Source: an uncultured Rhodospirillales bacterium | GTDB taxonomy: Bacteria; Pseudomonadota; Alphaproteobacteria; Acetobacterales; Acetobacteraceae | Direction of reading: 5' to 3' | Assembly: GCA_903823665.1 (NCBI GenBank) | Contig: CAIJTR010000145.1 | Location: 1-43,816 of the forward strand | Length of the DNA: 43,816 nt | In this document: in pieces, positions 1 through 7,894 of the stretch | Layout of the letters: each line of letters begins with the position of its first letter | How positions within the stretch are numbered: position 1 is the stretch's first letter | Translations under genes and position numbers: made by a program | The notes under the pieces: generated by a model | Seen by the model: the letters and a program-made list of their open reading frames with translations, nothing else | What the model was told of the DNA's origin: nothing | The model's database searches: none

Positions 1-1257
1 CGGCTGATCGATCACATTAGCGAAGTTTATGATTTGGATGGCCATACGGCAACCATTGGCACCAGTATCGGCATTGCCATCGGCCCACAGGATGGCGCCA
101 ATGCTTACGCGTTGCTGGGTGGGTTGATCCTGAACCTGATGCCGTGCGTGTTCCCGGTGCTGGCGATGAAGGCGATGGCGATTGCGCGGTTGTCCTCCGA
201 AGCGCGCAGCGTGGCGCGGGCGCAGGCGGCGGGATATGCGCTGGGCGTGGTGCTGAGCTTTGTGGCGATTGGCGGGGCTGTGCTGGCGTTGCGCTCGCTG
301 GGCCACGCTGTCGGCTGGGGGTTTCAGTTTCAGTCCCCGGTGTTCGTAGCCGTGATCGGCTGGGTGCTGTTCGCGGTGGGGCTGAACCTTTCGGGCGTGT
401 TCGAGATCGGCGGGAGCGTGGTTGGGGCGGGGCAAAGCCTGACCTTGCGGCGTGGCTTTGCGGGCAGCTTTTTCAGCGGGGCGCTGGCGGTGCTGGTGGC
501 GACACCCTGCACGGCTCCGTTCATGAGCGTGGCGCTGGCGGCGGCGCTGACGGCCTCACCGGTGGAGACATTGCTGATTTTCGCCTCGCTGGGCGTGGGG
601 TTGGCGGCCCCGATTGTGGCGTTGGAGATGCTGCCGGGTGTGGCCCGGCTGATCCCGCGACCGGGGCGGTGGATGATTGTGTTCAAGCAGGCGCTGGCGT
701 TTCCGATGTATGCGGCGACAGCGTGGCTGGCCTGGGTGATCAGTCAGCAGGCGGGGGCGGACGGCGTGCTGGCGATGGCGGGCGGCATGGTGCTGATTGG
801 GATGGCGGCGTGGTCGATGGGTCTTGGGCGTTGGGGGCGTGGCGTGGCGTTGGCCTCGGTGATCGCGGCGGGGTTCTTGCTCACCACGGTTTCGCCCGCA
901 CCGGCTGCGGTGGAGCAGGCGAGCGGGGAGAGGTTTACCGCGGCGCGTTTGGCGAGCCTGCGTGCGGAAGGGCGGCCGGTGTTCGTGAATTTGACGGCGG
1001 CGTGGTGCGTGACGTGTTTGGTGAATGAGCGCGTGGCGCTGGCACCGGCGGAGGTGCGTGAGGCGTTCGATAAGCTGGGCGTGGCTCGGCTGACCGGCGA
1101 CTGGACGCGGCAGGACCCGGAGATTTCGGCGTTTCTGGCGCAGCAGGGGCGTGATGGTGTGCCGCTGTATTTGTTCTATCCAGCGGGCGGAAAGCCCGTG
1201 CAGGTGCTGCCGCAGATCCTCACGCCGTCAACCGTGCTGGAGGCGCTGCGGTCCTGA
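1..1257 (+). CDS. DsbD/ScsB-type thiol:disulfide reductase, 5' end fused to a GGDEF-domain tail (5' partial)
   Basis: The frame is open from base 1; the first ATG is at 34. From about residue 40 (counting from base 1) the protein is a DsbD-family membrane reductase, which carries electrons across the inner membrane to periplasmic thiol proteins. The first membrane segment carries the LNLMPCVFP motif and a later one has TPCTAPFM, the two cysteines of the transmembrane reductase. About eight hydrophobic segments follow one another, and the C-terminal thioredoxin-like domain has the active site WCVTC. Codons 1-37 do not belong to this family: the stretch HTATIGTSIGIAIGPQDGA reads like the end of a GGDEF diguanylate cyclase domain. 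The usual N-terminal periplasmic domain of DsbD is missing. The last 38 bases overlap the convergent glycosyltransferase gene. The DsbD assignment is firm; whether the hybrid 5' end is real or an assembly join cannot be told here. Confidence 0.85.
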   Translation, partial: RLIDHISEVYDLDGHTATIGTSIGIAIGPQDGANAYALLGGLILNLMPCVFPVLAMKAMAIARLSSEARSVARAQAAGYALGVVLSFVAIGGAVLALRSLGHAVGWGFQFQSPVFVAVIGWVLFAVGLNLSGVFEIGGSVVGAGQSLTLRRGFAGSFFSGALAVLVATPCTAPFMSVALAAALTASPVETLLIFASLGVGLAAPIVALEMLPGVARLIPRPGRWMIVFKQALAFPMYAATAWLAWVISQQAGADGVLAMAGGMVLIGMAAWSMGLGRWGRGVALASVIAAGFLLTTVSPAPAAVEQASGERFTAARLASLRAEGRPVFVNLTAAWCVTCLVNERVALAPAEVREAFDKLGVARLTGDWTRQDPEISAFLAQQGRDGVPLYLFYPAGGKPVQVLPQILTPSTVLEALRS

Positions 1258-3994
1258 CGCTGGTGGGTTGATCGAGGCCGAGGCGGTGCTGCAAGGCGGT
1301 TTCGATGGCGGCTGCCAGCACGCGCTCGCCCATGGCCAGCGAATGGTTTTCGCGCACGAGTTTTTGGCCCTGTTCGGATAGGGTTTGCCACAGCACCGGA
1401 TCGCGATAGGCGCGCAGGCAGGCTTCGGCAAAGGCCTCGGCCCCGTCTGCCAGCAGCACGTTTTCGCCGTCGATGAGGTCCATGCCCTCCGCTCCGCAGG
1501 AGGTGGAGACGACGGGCAGGCCGTATGCCATGGCGGTGGAGACTTTGCCCTTGGTGCCGGCACCGATGCGCAGGCTGCAGGCGAACACGCGGGCGGTGTC
1601 GAACACGGTTCGGAGGTCCTCGATTTGGCCGGTCACGATGATGTGGTCGCAGGCGAGGGCTTCAACATCTGGCGTGGGGTTGGCCCCGGCGATGATGAAG
1701 CGGGCTTGGGGCTCTTGCTGGTGGATGAGCGGCAGGACTTCTCGCGCAAAGAATAGCACGGCATCGATATTGGGGGAGTGGCGATAACCGCCGAGGAAGA
1801 CGAAATCTCGTCGTTCGGTGAATCGGGCTTGCGTGCCGTGGAATTCAAACATGAAGGGCCAGACTGCAACCGGTGCATCGGGTGCGACATCGCGCAGCAA
1901 TTCCTGTTCGTAGGTGGAATGGGTGATGGTGCAGTCGGCCGCCTTGATCATGGCGAGTTCGCGGTCGCGCATGGCCTCCGCCTTTATCAGTGCGTCGTTG
2001 TCTTGTGTGAGTTCGGCTTCGCGGCGCATGCGCAGGAAATGCAGGTCCATGGTGTGGAAGAGCACCGGGGCTTGTGGGGCGAGCCTCCTGAGCGGCTCGA
2101 TGACTTTTTCCAGCACGGTGACGCGGTAGACGAGAACCACGTCGAAGCACCAGCCGTAGCGGCGCAGGTATTCTTCGAAATCTGTTTCGTAGGGGGCGTA
2201 GGCAACTTCGATGCCCGCCTGCATGAGATCGGTGGAATGTCCTGGCTGAAACAGGAAGTTGTCCTGCGGGACGAAGTGGGTTTTGTAGCCGAGGGCGCGA
2301 AACAGTTGCAGTGTGAGGGTGGTGGTGACCGAGCCTGCATCCTGCCGCGGTGTGGGCACGGTGGCATCGACCACGAGGGCGCGCAGGGTGGCTTTTCTGT
2401 CTCGCTCATGGAACGGGTCTTGCGCGTTCGGGCGATGGGTGGCGAGGGCTTTGCGCCAGCGCTGGAAGAATTTGCGGCCGTTGATAACCTGGTAGGCTTT
2501 CACACCTTGTTTCGTGTCCGTGCCGGAGGTGCGGCCTTCGTAATGCACCACGCGCGATTGGGGTTGGAACCAGACTTCCCGCCCTGCTGCGCGGACCTTC
2601 ATGGCCAGATCAGCATCTTCGCAATAGGCGGGGGCGTAGTGGGCGTCAAATCCGCCGAGCTGGTGGAACAGTTTGGTGGGCAGCATGACCGAGGCCCCGC
2701 TGACGTAATCGACCTCGCGCGCACAGGCATAATGCGGGCGGTTGGGATCATCGTTGCGGCCGAGGTTCCAGCAGGAGCCGTCCCGCCAGACGATGCCGCC
2801 GGCTTCCTGCAACGCGCCATCGGGGTAGAGCATTTTGGAGCCGACGAGGCCCGCTTTGGGAAATATGGTGAAGCTGTCTACGAGCGTGTCGAGCCAGCCA
2901 TCGACGACGCGGGTGTCGTTGTTGAGGAACAGGACGTAGCGACCACGCGCTTGGCTGGCTCCGATGTTGCAGCTGGCGATGAAGCCGCCGTTGCGAAACA
3001 TTCTGATCAGCGCGATGCCTTTGATGCCTGTGAGGATAACGCCGCTGATGTCGGGGGAGCAGTCATCGACGATGATGATTTCGAAGGTGGCATGGCATTG
3101 GTGGGTGAACAGGCTGTCGAGGCAGTTCAGCGTGTAGGCGAGCTGGCCGTAGATGGGGATGACGATTGAGATGTCTGGCGTGGGTGATTGGGTGGTGCGG
3201 CCGTGGGTGTTGATTTGGGTGACGGCTCCGGTGAAGTCCGGTTTGGCGGTGTCGAGTTGGAATTTCGCCATGAATTCGCTGCCGCGATCTCCTTCGAGGA
3301 TGGCAGCGTCATCGACGCGGTGGTCGTAGAGGGTTTTGATGCCACCGCGATCTTCGGCAAGTGGCCAGGAATGGTGATGGCGAGGGTTGTCGAAGCTGGT
3401 GGCTTCCGTGCGGGGCGGCGCTTCGGTGGCGCGCTGTTTTAGTCTGGCGAGTTCGTTGGCCTGGGTGAAATGTGTGGTCTCGCGGTCAAGCAGTCGTTCG
3501 ATGAGGGCGACGGCGGGGAGGCGGGCTTCGAAGGGGAGGGTTGCGGCTGCTGCTTCGAGTTCGGCGGATTCGAGAAAGCTTGCGGGCAATGCGGGGAGTT
3601 CTGCGTCGGAGGCAAGGTGGAGGATGCAGATGCAGGCGGCTTGGACGGGCTGCGCGAGTGGCAACATGCGGCTGCTGGCGTGGCGTTCTCCGGCGAACAC
3701 CGAGCCGGTGAGGGCGCGTTGTTGGAGGGTGGTGACGTGGGCGAAGCGGCGGGTGAGTTCGTGGCGGAGTGGGGTGGCGTCGCTCCCTGGGCGTTCTGCG
3801 AGGATGAGCGTGCCGCCTTGGATGACGCTATGGCGGAGATTGTCGAGGTCGGTGAGGATGCGTTTGGCGGGGCGGGCGTCGAGTTGGGCGAGGATTGGAA
3901 CTGGGCTGGTGGGATCAGCGGTTTCACAAAGTGCGGCGGTGCGCAGGATACCTTGGATGAAGCGGCGGCGTTGGGCCTGATGGCGCTGGTTCAC
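1220..3994 (-). CDS. Two-domain glycosyltransferase (GT2 followed by GT4)
   Basis: This 924-residue cytoplasmic glycosyltransferase probably builds a surface polysaccharide. Residues 1-270 have no domain I recognise. At about 275-500 lies a GT2 (GT-A fold) domain with SIVIPIYGQ, the acidic DDCSP, LNNDTRV and the CEDADLAMK segment typical of rhamnosyl/mannosyl-type GT2 enzymes. At about 540-900 lies a GT4 (GT-B fold) domain ending in GAGTKGKVSTAMAYGLPVVS, the nucleotide-sugar binding region. I chose the GTG at 3994, which overlaps the stop of the upstream epimerase as GTGA and has AGGG about 6 bases before it. An ATG at 4066 in the same frame would lie deep inside the epimerase. The coupling suggests one operon with the epimerase. 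The sugar donors cannot be read from the sequence. Confidence 0.9.
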   Translation of the reverse strand: MNQRHQAQRRRFIQGILRTAALCETADPTSPVPILAQLDARPAKRILTDLDNLRHSVIQGGTLILAERPGSDATPLRHELTRRFAHVTTLQQRALTGSVFAGERHASSRMLPLAQPVQAACICILHLASDAELPALPASFLESAELEAAAATLPFEARLPAVALIERLLDRETTHFTQANELARLKQRATEAPPRTEATSFDNPRHHHSWPLAEDRGGIKTLYDHRVDDAAILEGDRGSEFMAKFQLDTAKPDFTGAVTQINTHGRTTQSPTPDISIVIPIYGQLAYTLNCLDSLFTHQCHATFEIIIVDDCSPDISGVILTGIKGIALIRMFRNGGFIASCNIGASQARGRYVLFLNNDTRVVDGWLDTLVDSFTIFPKAGLVGSKMLYPDGALQEAGGIVWRDGSCWNLGRNDDPNRPHYACAREVDYVSGASVMLPTKLFHQLGGFDAHYAPAYCEDADLAMKVRAAGREVWFQPQSRVVHYEGRTSGTDTKQGVKAYQVINGRKFFQRWRKALATHRPNAQDPFHERDRKATLRALVVDATVPTPRQDAGSVTTTLTLQLFRALGYKTHFVPQDNFLFQPGHSTDLMQAGIEVAYAPYETDFEEYLRRYGWCFDVVLVYRVTVLEKVIEPLRRLAPQAPVLFHTMDLHFLRMRREAELTQDNDALIKAEAMRDRELAMIKAADCTITHSTYEQELLRDVAPDAPVAVWPFMFEFHGTQARFTERRDFVFLGGYRHSPNIDAVLFFAREVLPLIHQQEPQARFIIAGANPTPDVEALACDHIIVTGQIEDLRTVFDTARVFACSLRIGAGTKGKVSTAMAYGLPVVSTSCGAEGMDLIDGENVLLADGAEAFAEACLRAYRDPVLWQTLSEQGQKLVRENHSLAMGERVLAAAIETALQHRLGLDQPTSVRTAAPPARLTA

Positions 3995-4956
3995 GCGGCC
4001 CTGCGCAGGAGTTCGTAGTCCAACACTCGGCGTACTGTTTGTTCGATGGGGACGTTTTGCCGCCACCCGGTGCGTTGTTTGAGGCGATCGTTGCGGCCGA
4101 AGATGATGGCTTCGTCGGAGGGGCGGAACAGGGTGGGGTCTGGCTGGAGGGGGAGTGGGCGGCCGGCTGCTTGCTCGAACAGGCCGATGAGGTCGCCGAT
4201 GAGATGGGCGGTGTCGGAACAGATGTTGTATGCCTCGCCGGGTTCACCGTGTTCGGCGAGGAGCAGGAGGGCCTGGACGAGATCGTAGACGTCGATGATG
4301 GCTCTGCGGGTTTTGACGTTGCCGACGCGCAGGGTGCCGCCGGTGTGCATGATGCTGGCGACGCGGGCGGCGAAGTCACTGACCACGTCGTCACGTTTGC
4401 GCGGGCCGGTGCAGTTGAAGATGCGGGCGCGAATGCTGCGGATGCCGTCGTTGCACCAGTATTGATGGGCTAGCAGGTCTTGCGCGACTTTTGATACGCC
4501 GTAGGGGTGAAGCGGCAGCGGCGTTACGTCCTCACCGACTGGGGTGTTGGTGGCGTTGAGGCTGGCCCCGTATTGCGCCGAGGAGCAGGCGACGATGACC
4601 ATTGGGTCGTAGCTAGCATCGGTGGCGCGGGCGTTTTTGACGGCTTCAAAGATGTTGACTGTGCCTTGGATGTTGACATCCATCGTCTCCCACGGATTGG
4701 CCCAGGACACTGTGGGCAGGCTTTGGGCGGCGAGGTGGTAGACGTATGCAGGACGGTGCTGGTCGATGCAGCGGCGGACCATTTCGCCGTAGCGCACATC
4801 GAGTTCCGCAAGTTTGAAGCGGCCTGCGATATCGCCGAGGTGGATGGTGGGGCGGAAATAGGTGCCGAGCACATCATGCTCGCCACGTTCAGCCAGCATT
4901 TCCAGCAGGTGTGAGCCGATCATGCCTGCAGCGCCGGTGATGAGGATACGGGCCAT
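3991..4956 (-). CDS. NAD-dependent epimerase/dehydratase, GDP-mannose 4,6-dehydratase/RMD-like
   Basis: This 321-residue extended short-chain dehydrogenase acts on a nucleotide sugar. The N-terminal Rossmann motif is GAAGMIGSH, followed by the YHLAAQS strand. The catalytic YxxxK is YGVSK at about residue 153, preceded by the serine in ACSSAQYG. The C-terminal RPSDEAIIFG and TGWRQNVPIEQT match the GDP-mannose dehydratase/GDP-6-deoxy-4-keto-mannose reductase branch, so a GDP-deoxysugar is the likely product. The gene starts at ATG 4956 with GGAG about 10 bases upstream and is coupled (GTGA) to the glycosyltransferase downstream. manC about 5 kb away could provide GDP-mannose. Which branch (dehydratase, reductase or another epimerase) it belongs to is uncertain. 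Confidence 0.85.
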   Translation of the reverse strand: MARILITGAAGMIGSHLLEMLAERGEHDVLGTYFRPTIHLGDIAGRFKLAELDVRYGEMVRRCIDQHRPAYVYHLAAQSLPTVSWANPWETMDVNIQGTVNIFEAVKNARATDASYDPMVIVACSSAQYGASLNATNTPVGEDVTPLPLHPYGVSKVAQDLLAHQYWCNDGIRSIRARIFNCTGPRKRDDVVSDFAARVASIMHTGGTLRVGNVKTRRAIIDVYDLVQALLLLAEHGEPGEAYNICSDTAHLIGDLIGLFEQAAGRPLPLQPDPTLFRPSDEAIIFGRNDRLKQRTGWRQNVPIEQTVRRVLDYELLRRAA

Positions 4957-5026
4957 TCCCTAGTTTCTCCTTCTGCCGCGGGCGCTACGGTGGTGCGGTG
5001 GATGTGAGCATAGAGGAGGGGTGTGG

Positions 5027-5845
5027 GTGGATGTCGACCTTGTGAAATCACGTAGTCTGGCTCTGCCTGGTTGTGTGCGGTTCCCGGGCGTGGCGTTTGA
5101 TGGACAGGCGGCGTTCGATGCGTTTTGCAGTGAAAGTCAAGCGCTGCTGGATGCACGCTTCGTTTATGAGCAGGCGCTGGCGGTGTGTGATGGCTCGGTC
5201 GTGCGTGAGGGGAGTTGTGCGAGTTGCGTGCGGGTGGCGCATTTCTTGACGCAGGCGGGGGATTGGCGGGATGGGCAGGTTTGCAACTGCGCTGACCGGC
5301 TTGGCCATCGTGCCCGTGCCATGCTGCATTTTCTGCAGACCTGTGCCGGGTTGGATGAACAATCGGCACTTGCGTTCATTGGGCCGCCTGGACCGTTGGA
5401 GCATCGGCTGGCGGGGCAGGTGAGCCCGCCGGTGATTTTGCCTCGGTTGCTGCTTTCGGTGGAGGCGGGGGGTGATGCGGTGTACCGGCTGGACGCGCCG
5501 GATGGGGCGTTTGGGATTGCGATTTGCTGGGATTATCTACAGCGCATTCCGCCGTTGGAGGAGGCGTTGCTGGAGATACGTCGTGTGCTGGTGAGCGGTG
5601 GCTGGTTCGTGTTTTCGTTGCCGTTTCATTATCTGGCGGCGGAGACGATCTCGCGCCTTGGACATGTGCCGCGCCGGGCTGGGCGGTTGCCTGCGGAGTT
5701 TCGCGGTGAGATCAACGAGATTGGCTGGGATATTTTGGACAAGCTGAGGGCTGCGGGGTTTTCGCAGGCGCAGGTGCATCATTACTGGTCGGATGAGCTG
5801 GGGTATTTGGGCGCGTTCAATTTGCTGCTGTCGGCACGGGTTTGA
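5027..5845 (+). CDS. Putative class I SAM-dependent methyltransferase with N-terminal cysteine cluster
   Basis: This is a 272-residue soluble protein. The C-terminal half looks like a type-11 methyltransferase: FGIAICWDYLQRIP is the motif-II-like strand and ALLEIRRVLVSGGWFVFSLP is the common post-II strand and loop. The glycine-rich SAM motif I is poorly preserved. The N-terminal half has CASC at about residue 62, then CNC about 24 residues later, which could hold a metal. I chose GTG 5027 because AGGAGG (5014-5019) sits 7 bases upstream; the GTG at 5021 abuts that Shine-Dalgarno. The gene is divergent from the epimerase/glycosyltransferase operon with only 70 bases between them, so a role in modifying the same glycan is plausible but inferred. 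Its substrate is unknown. Confidence 0.65.
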   Translation: MDVDLVKSRSLALPGCVRFPGVAFDGQAAFDAFCSESQALLDARFVYEQALAVCDGSVVREGSCASCVRVAHFLTQAGDWRDGQVCNCADRLGHRARAMLHFLQTCAGLDEQSALAFIGPPGPLEHRLAGQVSPPVILPRLLLSVEAGGDAVYRLDAPDGAFGIAICWDYLQRIPPLEEALLEIRRVLVSGGWFVFSLPFHYLAAETISRLGHVPRRAGRLPAEFRGEINEIGWDILDKLRAAGFSQAQVHHYWSDELGYLGAFNLLLSARV

Positions 5846-5971
5846 GTGGCGAAATGGTTGCGGCCAGGATATCCCGATATTTGGCTATGGTTGCGGCGCG
5901 GCGCTTGTGGTGGCTATGGTTACGGCGGGTTAACGTCACTTCACGTCGCTTTGTCACGAGAGGATACCGCC

Positions 5972-6217
5972 ATGAAAACACTGATGCTTGCCGCAGCCAT
6001 CTGTCTTGCCTCCTCCGCCGCGTTCGCCGACGGAGCCACGTGCAAATCCACCTCGGCTGACAAGAAGCTCGCGGGGGCTGCTGCCACCAGCTTTATGAAG
6101 AAGTGCGAGACCGATGCGCAGAAGACCTGCGACGCGACCGCTGCTGAGAAGAAACTGTTTGGTGCGGCCAAGACGAGCTTCACCAAGAAATGCGTTTCTG
6201 ACGCCGTGGGCTCGTAA
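5972..6217 (+). CDS. PsiF-repeat small secreted protein
   Basis: This 81-residue protein has a clear Sec signal peptide, with cleavage predicted after AFA at residue 19. The mature part consists of two 22-residue repeats, residues 24-45 and 53-74. Each starts and ends with cysteine and shares the core KKL-GAA-TSF-KKC, so four cysteines could pair as two disulfides in the periplasm. This Cys-to-Cys spacing and the F-KKC end match the PsiF repeat family, named after an E. coli phosphate-starvation-induced protein of unknown function. AGAGG lies upstream of ATG 5972. I saw no Pho box. The gene stands alone between the methyltransferase and the dehydrogenase. Upstream, at about 5881-5928, the phrase GGCTATGGTT occurs twice 28 bases apart, with no known role. 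Confidence 0.75.
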   Translation: MKTLMLAAAICLASSAAFADGATCKSTSADKKLAGAAATSFMKKCETDAQKTCDATAAEKKLFGAAKTSFTKKCVSDAVGS

Positions 6218-6226
6218 TCTCGCTCC

Positions 6227-6277
6227 CGTGGGGGATTGCGTGACGGCGGTCTTGATGCTGCTGTCGCATCCCCCACG
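6227..6277 (+). terminator. Inverted repeat after the PsiF gene, possible terminator or leader hairpin
   Basis: The arms 6227-6240 (CGTGGGGGATTGCG) and 6265-6277 (CGCATCCCCCACG) pair with one bulged base around a 24-base loop. The structure starts 10 bases after the stop codon. It ends just before the GGAG (6280-6283) that serves the dehydrogenase start. There is no U-run, so it may act as a Rho-independent-like stem, a 3' stabiliser or a translational leader. Confidence 0.4.
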
Positions 6278-6292
6278 CTGGAGCAACGATCT

Positions 6293-7198
6293 ATGACCGC
6301 ACTTTTTCTCGACTGCCCTTCCGACATGATCCCGCTTTGGGAGGCGGTGCAGCGAGAGGGTGATCCGAAGATTGCGGTCAATATTGCGGCGGGTCAGCCG
6401 GGCGATGTGCAGGCGCTGCTGGCCGGGTATGACACGGCGATCAATGACCATACTTATTTCAATGCCGAACTGCTCGGGCGCTGCGCCGGTCTTGCGCGGA
6501 TTGTGTTTCTGGGCACTGGAGCTTCGAGCTTCATCGATGTGGCGGCGGCCGAGAAGCTGGGCATCATTGTCGATACCATCAAGGGCTATGGCGACACGAC
6601 GGTGGCCGAGCACACCATCACGCTGGCGATGGCGGCAGCACGGGGCGTGGCGCAGATGGACCGGGAGGTTCGCGCCGGACAGTGGCGCCAGATTGAGGGT
6701 GTGCAGATGTTCGGCAAAACGCTGGGCATTATTGGCCTCGGCGGCATTGGCCGCGAGGTGGCGCGGATGGCGCACGGGTTGGGCATGAAGGTGGTGGCGT
6801 GGAACCGCTCGCCGGCTGAGAGCGCGCATGCGAGCATGGTCGATCTCGATACGGTCCTGGCGACGTCAGATATTCTGTGCCTTTGCCTGGGGCTGAATGA
6901 GCAGACGCGTGGGTTTATTGATCATGCGAAGCTGGCGCGGACGAAGAAGGGCGTGATTTTCGTCAACACGGCGCGCGCGGATATTGTGGTGGGGGCGGAT
7001 TTGGCGGCGCTACTGGCGTCTGGCCATATCCGGCATGCGGCAATTGACGTGTTCAGCCAGGAGCCGCCGGTGGCGGATGATCCTTTGTTGCATGCGCCGA
7101 ATGTGACGCTGACGGCGCATGCGGGGTTCATGACGCCGGAAGCGACGATGACGATGCTGCGGCGCGCGGTGGATATTGTGATTGCGGCGGGCGGGTAG
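6293..7198 (+). CDS. D-2-hydroxyacid dehydrogenase (NAD(P)-dependent)
   Basis: This 301-residue cytoplasmic oxidoreductase interconverts a 2-ketoacid and a D-2-hydroxyacid. The nucleotide-binding motif is GIIGLGGIGREVAR at about residues 143-156. The catalytic triad of the family is present: Arg in VNTARAD, Glu in FSQEPP and His in TAHAGFMTPEA. The dimerising segment TVAEHTITLAMAAARG is also typical. ATG 6293 was chosen over the upstream in-frame start at 6236 because GGAG at 6280-6283 is 9 bases away and the longer N-terminus has no family character. Substrate choice (phosphoglycerate, glyoxylate, lactate or another) cannot be read. It appears monocistronic. Confidence 0.9.
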   Translation: MTALFLDCPSDMIPLWEAVQREGDPKIAVNIAAGQPGDVQALLAGYDTAINDHTYFNAELLGRCAGLARIVFLGTGASSFIDVAAAEKLGIIVDTIKGYGDTTVAEHTITLAMAAARGVAQMDREVRAGQWRQIEGVQMFGKTLGIIGLGGIGREVARMAHGLGMKVVAWNRSPAESAHASMVDLDTVLATSDILCLCLGLNEQTRGFIDHAKLARTKKGVIFVNTARADIVVGADLAALLASGHIRHAAIDVFSQEPPVADDPLLHAPNVTLTAHAGFMTPEATMTMLRRAVDIVIAAGG

Positions 7199-7202
7199 GC
7201 GT

Positions 7203-7226
7203 CGCGCGGTTTTCGCGGCGCGTTTT
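7203..7226 (+). terminator. Possible terminator after the hydroxyacid dehydrogenase
   Basis: A GC-only stem (CGCGC at 7203-7207 against GCGCG at 7218-7222, with a competing register) is followed directly by TTTTG. It begins 5 bases after the TAG stop. The short U-run makes this a weak candidate. Confidence 0.35.
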
Positions 7227-7279
7227 GTGGGTCGGGCGATGCTGGACGTGGCGGGGTCGTAGATTGCGCCTTGTGACCT

Positions 7280-7319
7280 CTGGATTGCCACGTCGCCAAG
7301 CCGCTCCTCGCAATGACGG
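7280..7319. repeat. Dispersed alphaproteobacterial palindromic repeat (ATTGC...GCAATGACG type)
   Basis: The element runs from CTGGATTGCCACGTCGCC to CTCCTCGCAATGACG. It matches in pattern the short mobile palindrome found between genes, and sometimes in them, in many alphaproteobacteria (typical form CTGGATTGC, a GC-rich middle, CGCAATGACG). It lies in the 216-base gap between the dehydrogenase and the next gene. Only one copy was noticed in the window. The family link is from memory of the motif, not from a search. Confidence 0.6.
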
Positions 7320-7414
7320 TCTATTTTTGGCTGCGAGCGTTAGTTTTTCTTGCAAGTCTGGGGTGGTTGTGTCATAGAAGGTGACATCAACTTCTGCACA
7401 GGAACCCCGCCCCG

Positions 7415-7894
7415 ATGACCGCCTCTCGCTCTCCCGCAACTCCCGATCTGATGGCGCTGCTCTGCCTCATCGGCGGAGCTATGCGCGGCGTGGGACAGTC
7501 GGATTTGCTGATGAAGCTGGTGCTGATCGGGACGTTTGTCCGGCCGCTCGGATACGCGATGGACGCCTGGATCATGACCGAAGAGCGTTATGCGGACAGG
7601 GAGTTTTATCTTTCGCCCGGCAATGACGAGGACGGTTGGGGCGGCGAGGATGAAATACGCCCTGGGTGGATTTGTAAGCTCGGGCGGGTGGCGCTGTGGC
7701 GTCACGTGACGCGGTTTGGCCTTGCTGTGCTCGTGCCGATTCAATGGGGCGACATGATCCGCAAGCCTGAGCCTCCGGTCGCTTTGCGCGGCTGGAGTGT
7801 TGTGCGGTGGTTATCGCCGCTTTCTTTTTTTCAAACTTTTTTGCCCGTTTTGGCTTCTGCGCCGAAGCACGCCCTAATCGTTCCGATTAGTTAA
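7415..7894 (+). CDS. Hypothetical protein
   Basis: This is a 159-residue open frame of unknown family. It has two moderately hydrophobic stretches (about residues 12-24 and 30-48), an acidic glycine-rich middle (NDEDGWGGEDE) and a Trp-rich second half. ATG 7415 has AGGAA about 10 bases upstream. Codon use resembles neighbouring genes over the first 400 bases, but the last 25 codons lie in a T-rich stretch and overlap the convergent ketopantoate-reductase-like gene by 21 bases. The true end, or the gene itself, is therefore doubtful. No function can be given. Confidence 0.45.
   Translation: MTASRSPATPDLMALLCLIGGAMRGVGQSDLLMKLVLIGTFVRPLGYAMDAWIMTEERYADREFYLSPGNDEDGWGGEDEIRPGWICKLGRVALWRHVTRFGLAVLVPIQWGDMIRKPEPPVALRGWSVVRWLSPLSFFQTFLPVLASAPKHALIVPIS

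Noticed and set aside
1778-3169. A 463-codon forward frame inside the glycosyltransferase gene
   Set aside because: Composition is Asp/Gly/Val-rich shadow translation; the reverse strand carries intact GT2 and GT4 motifs.
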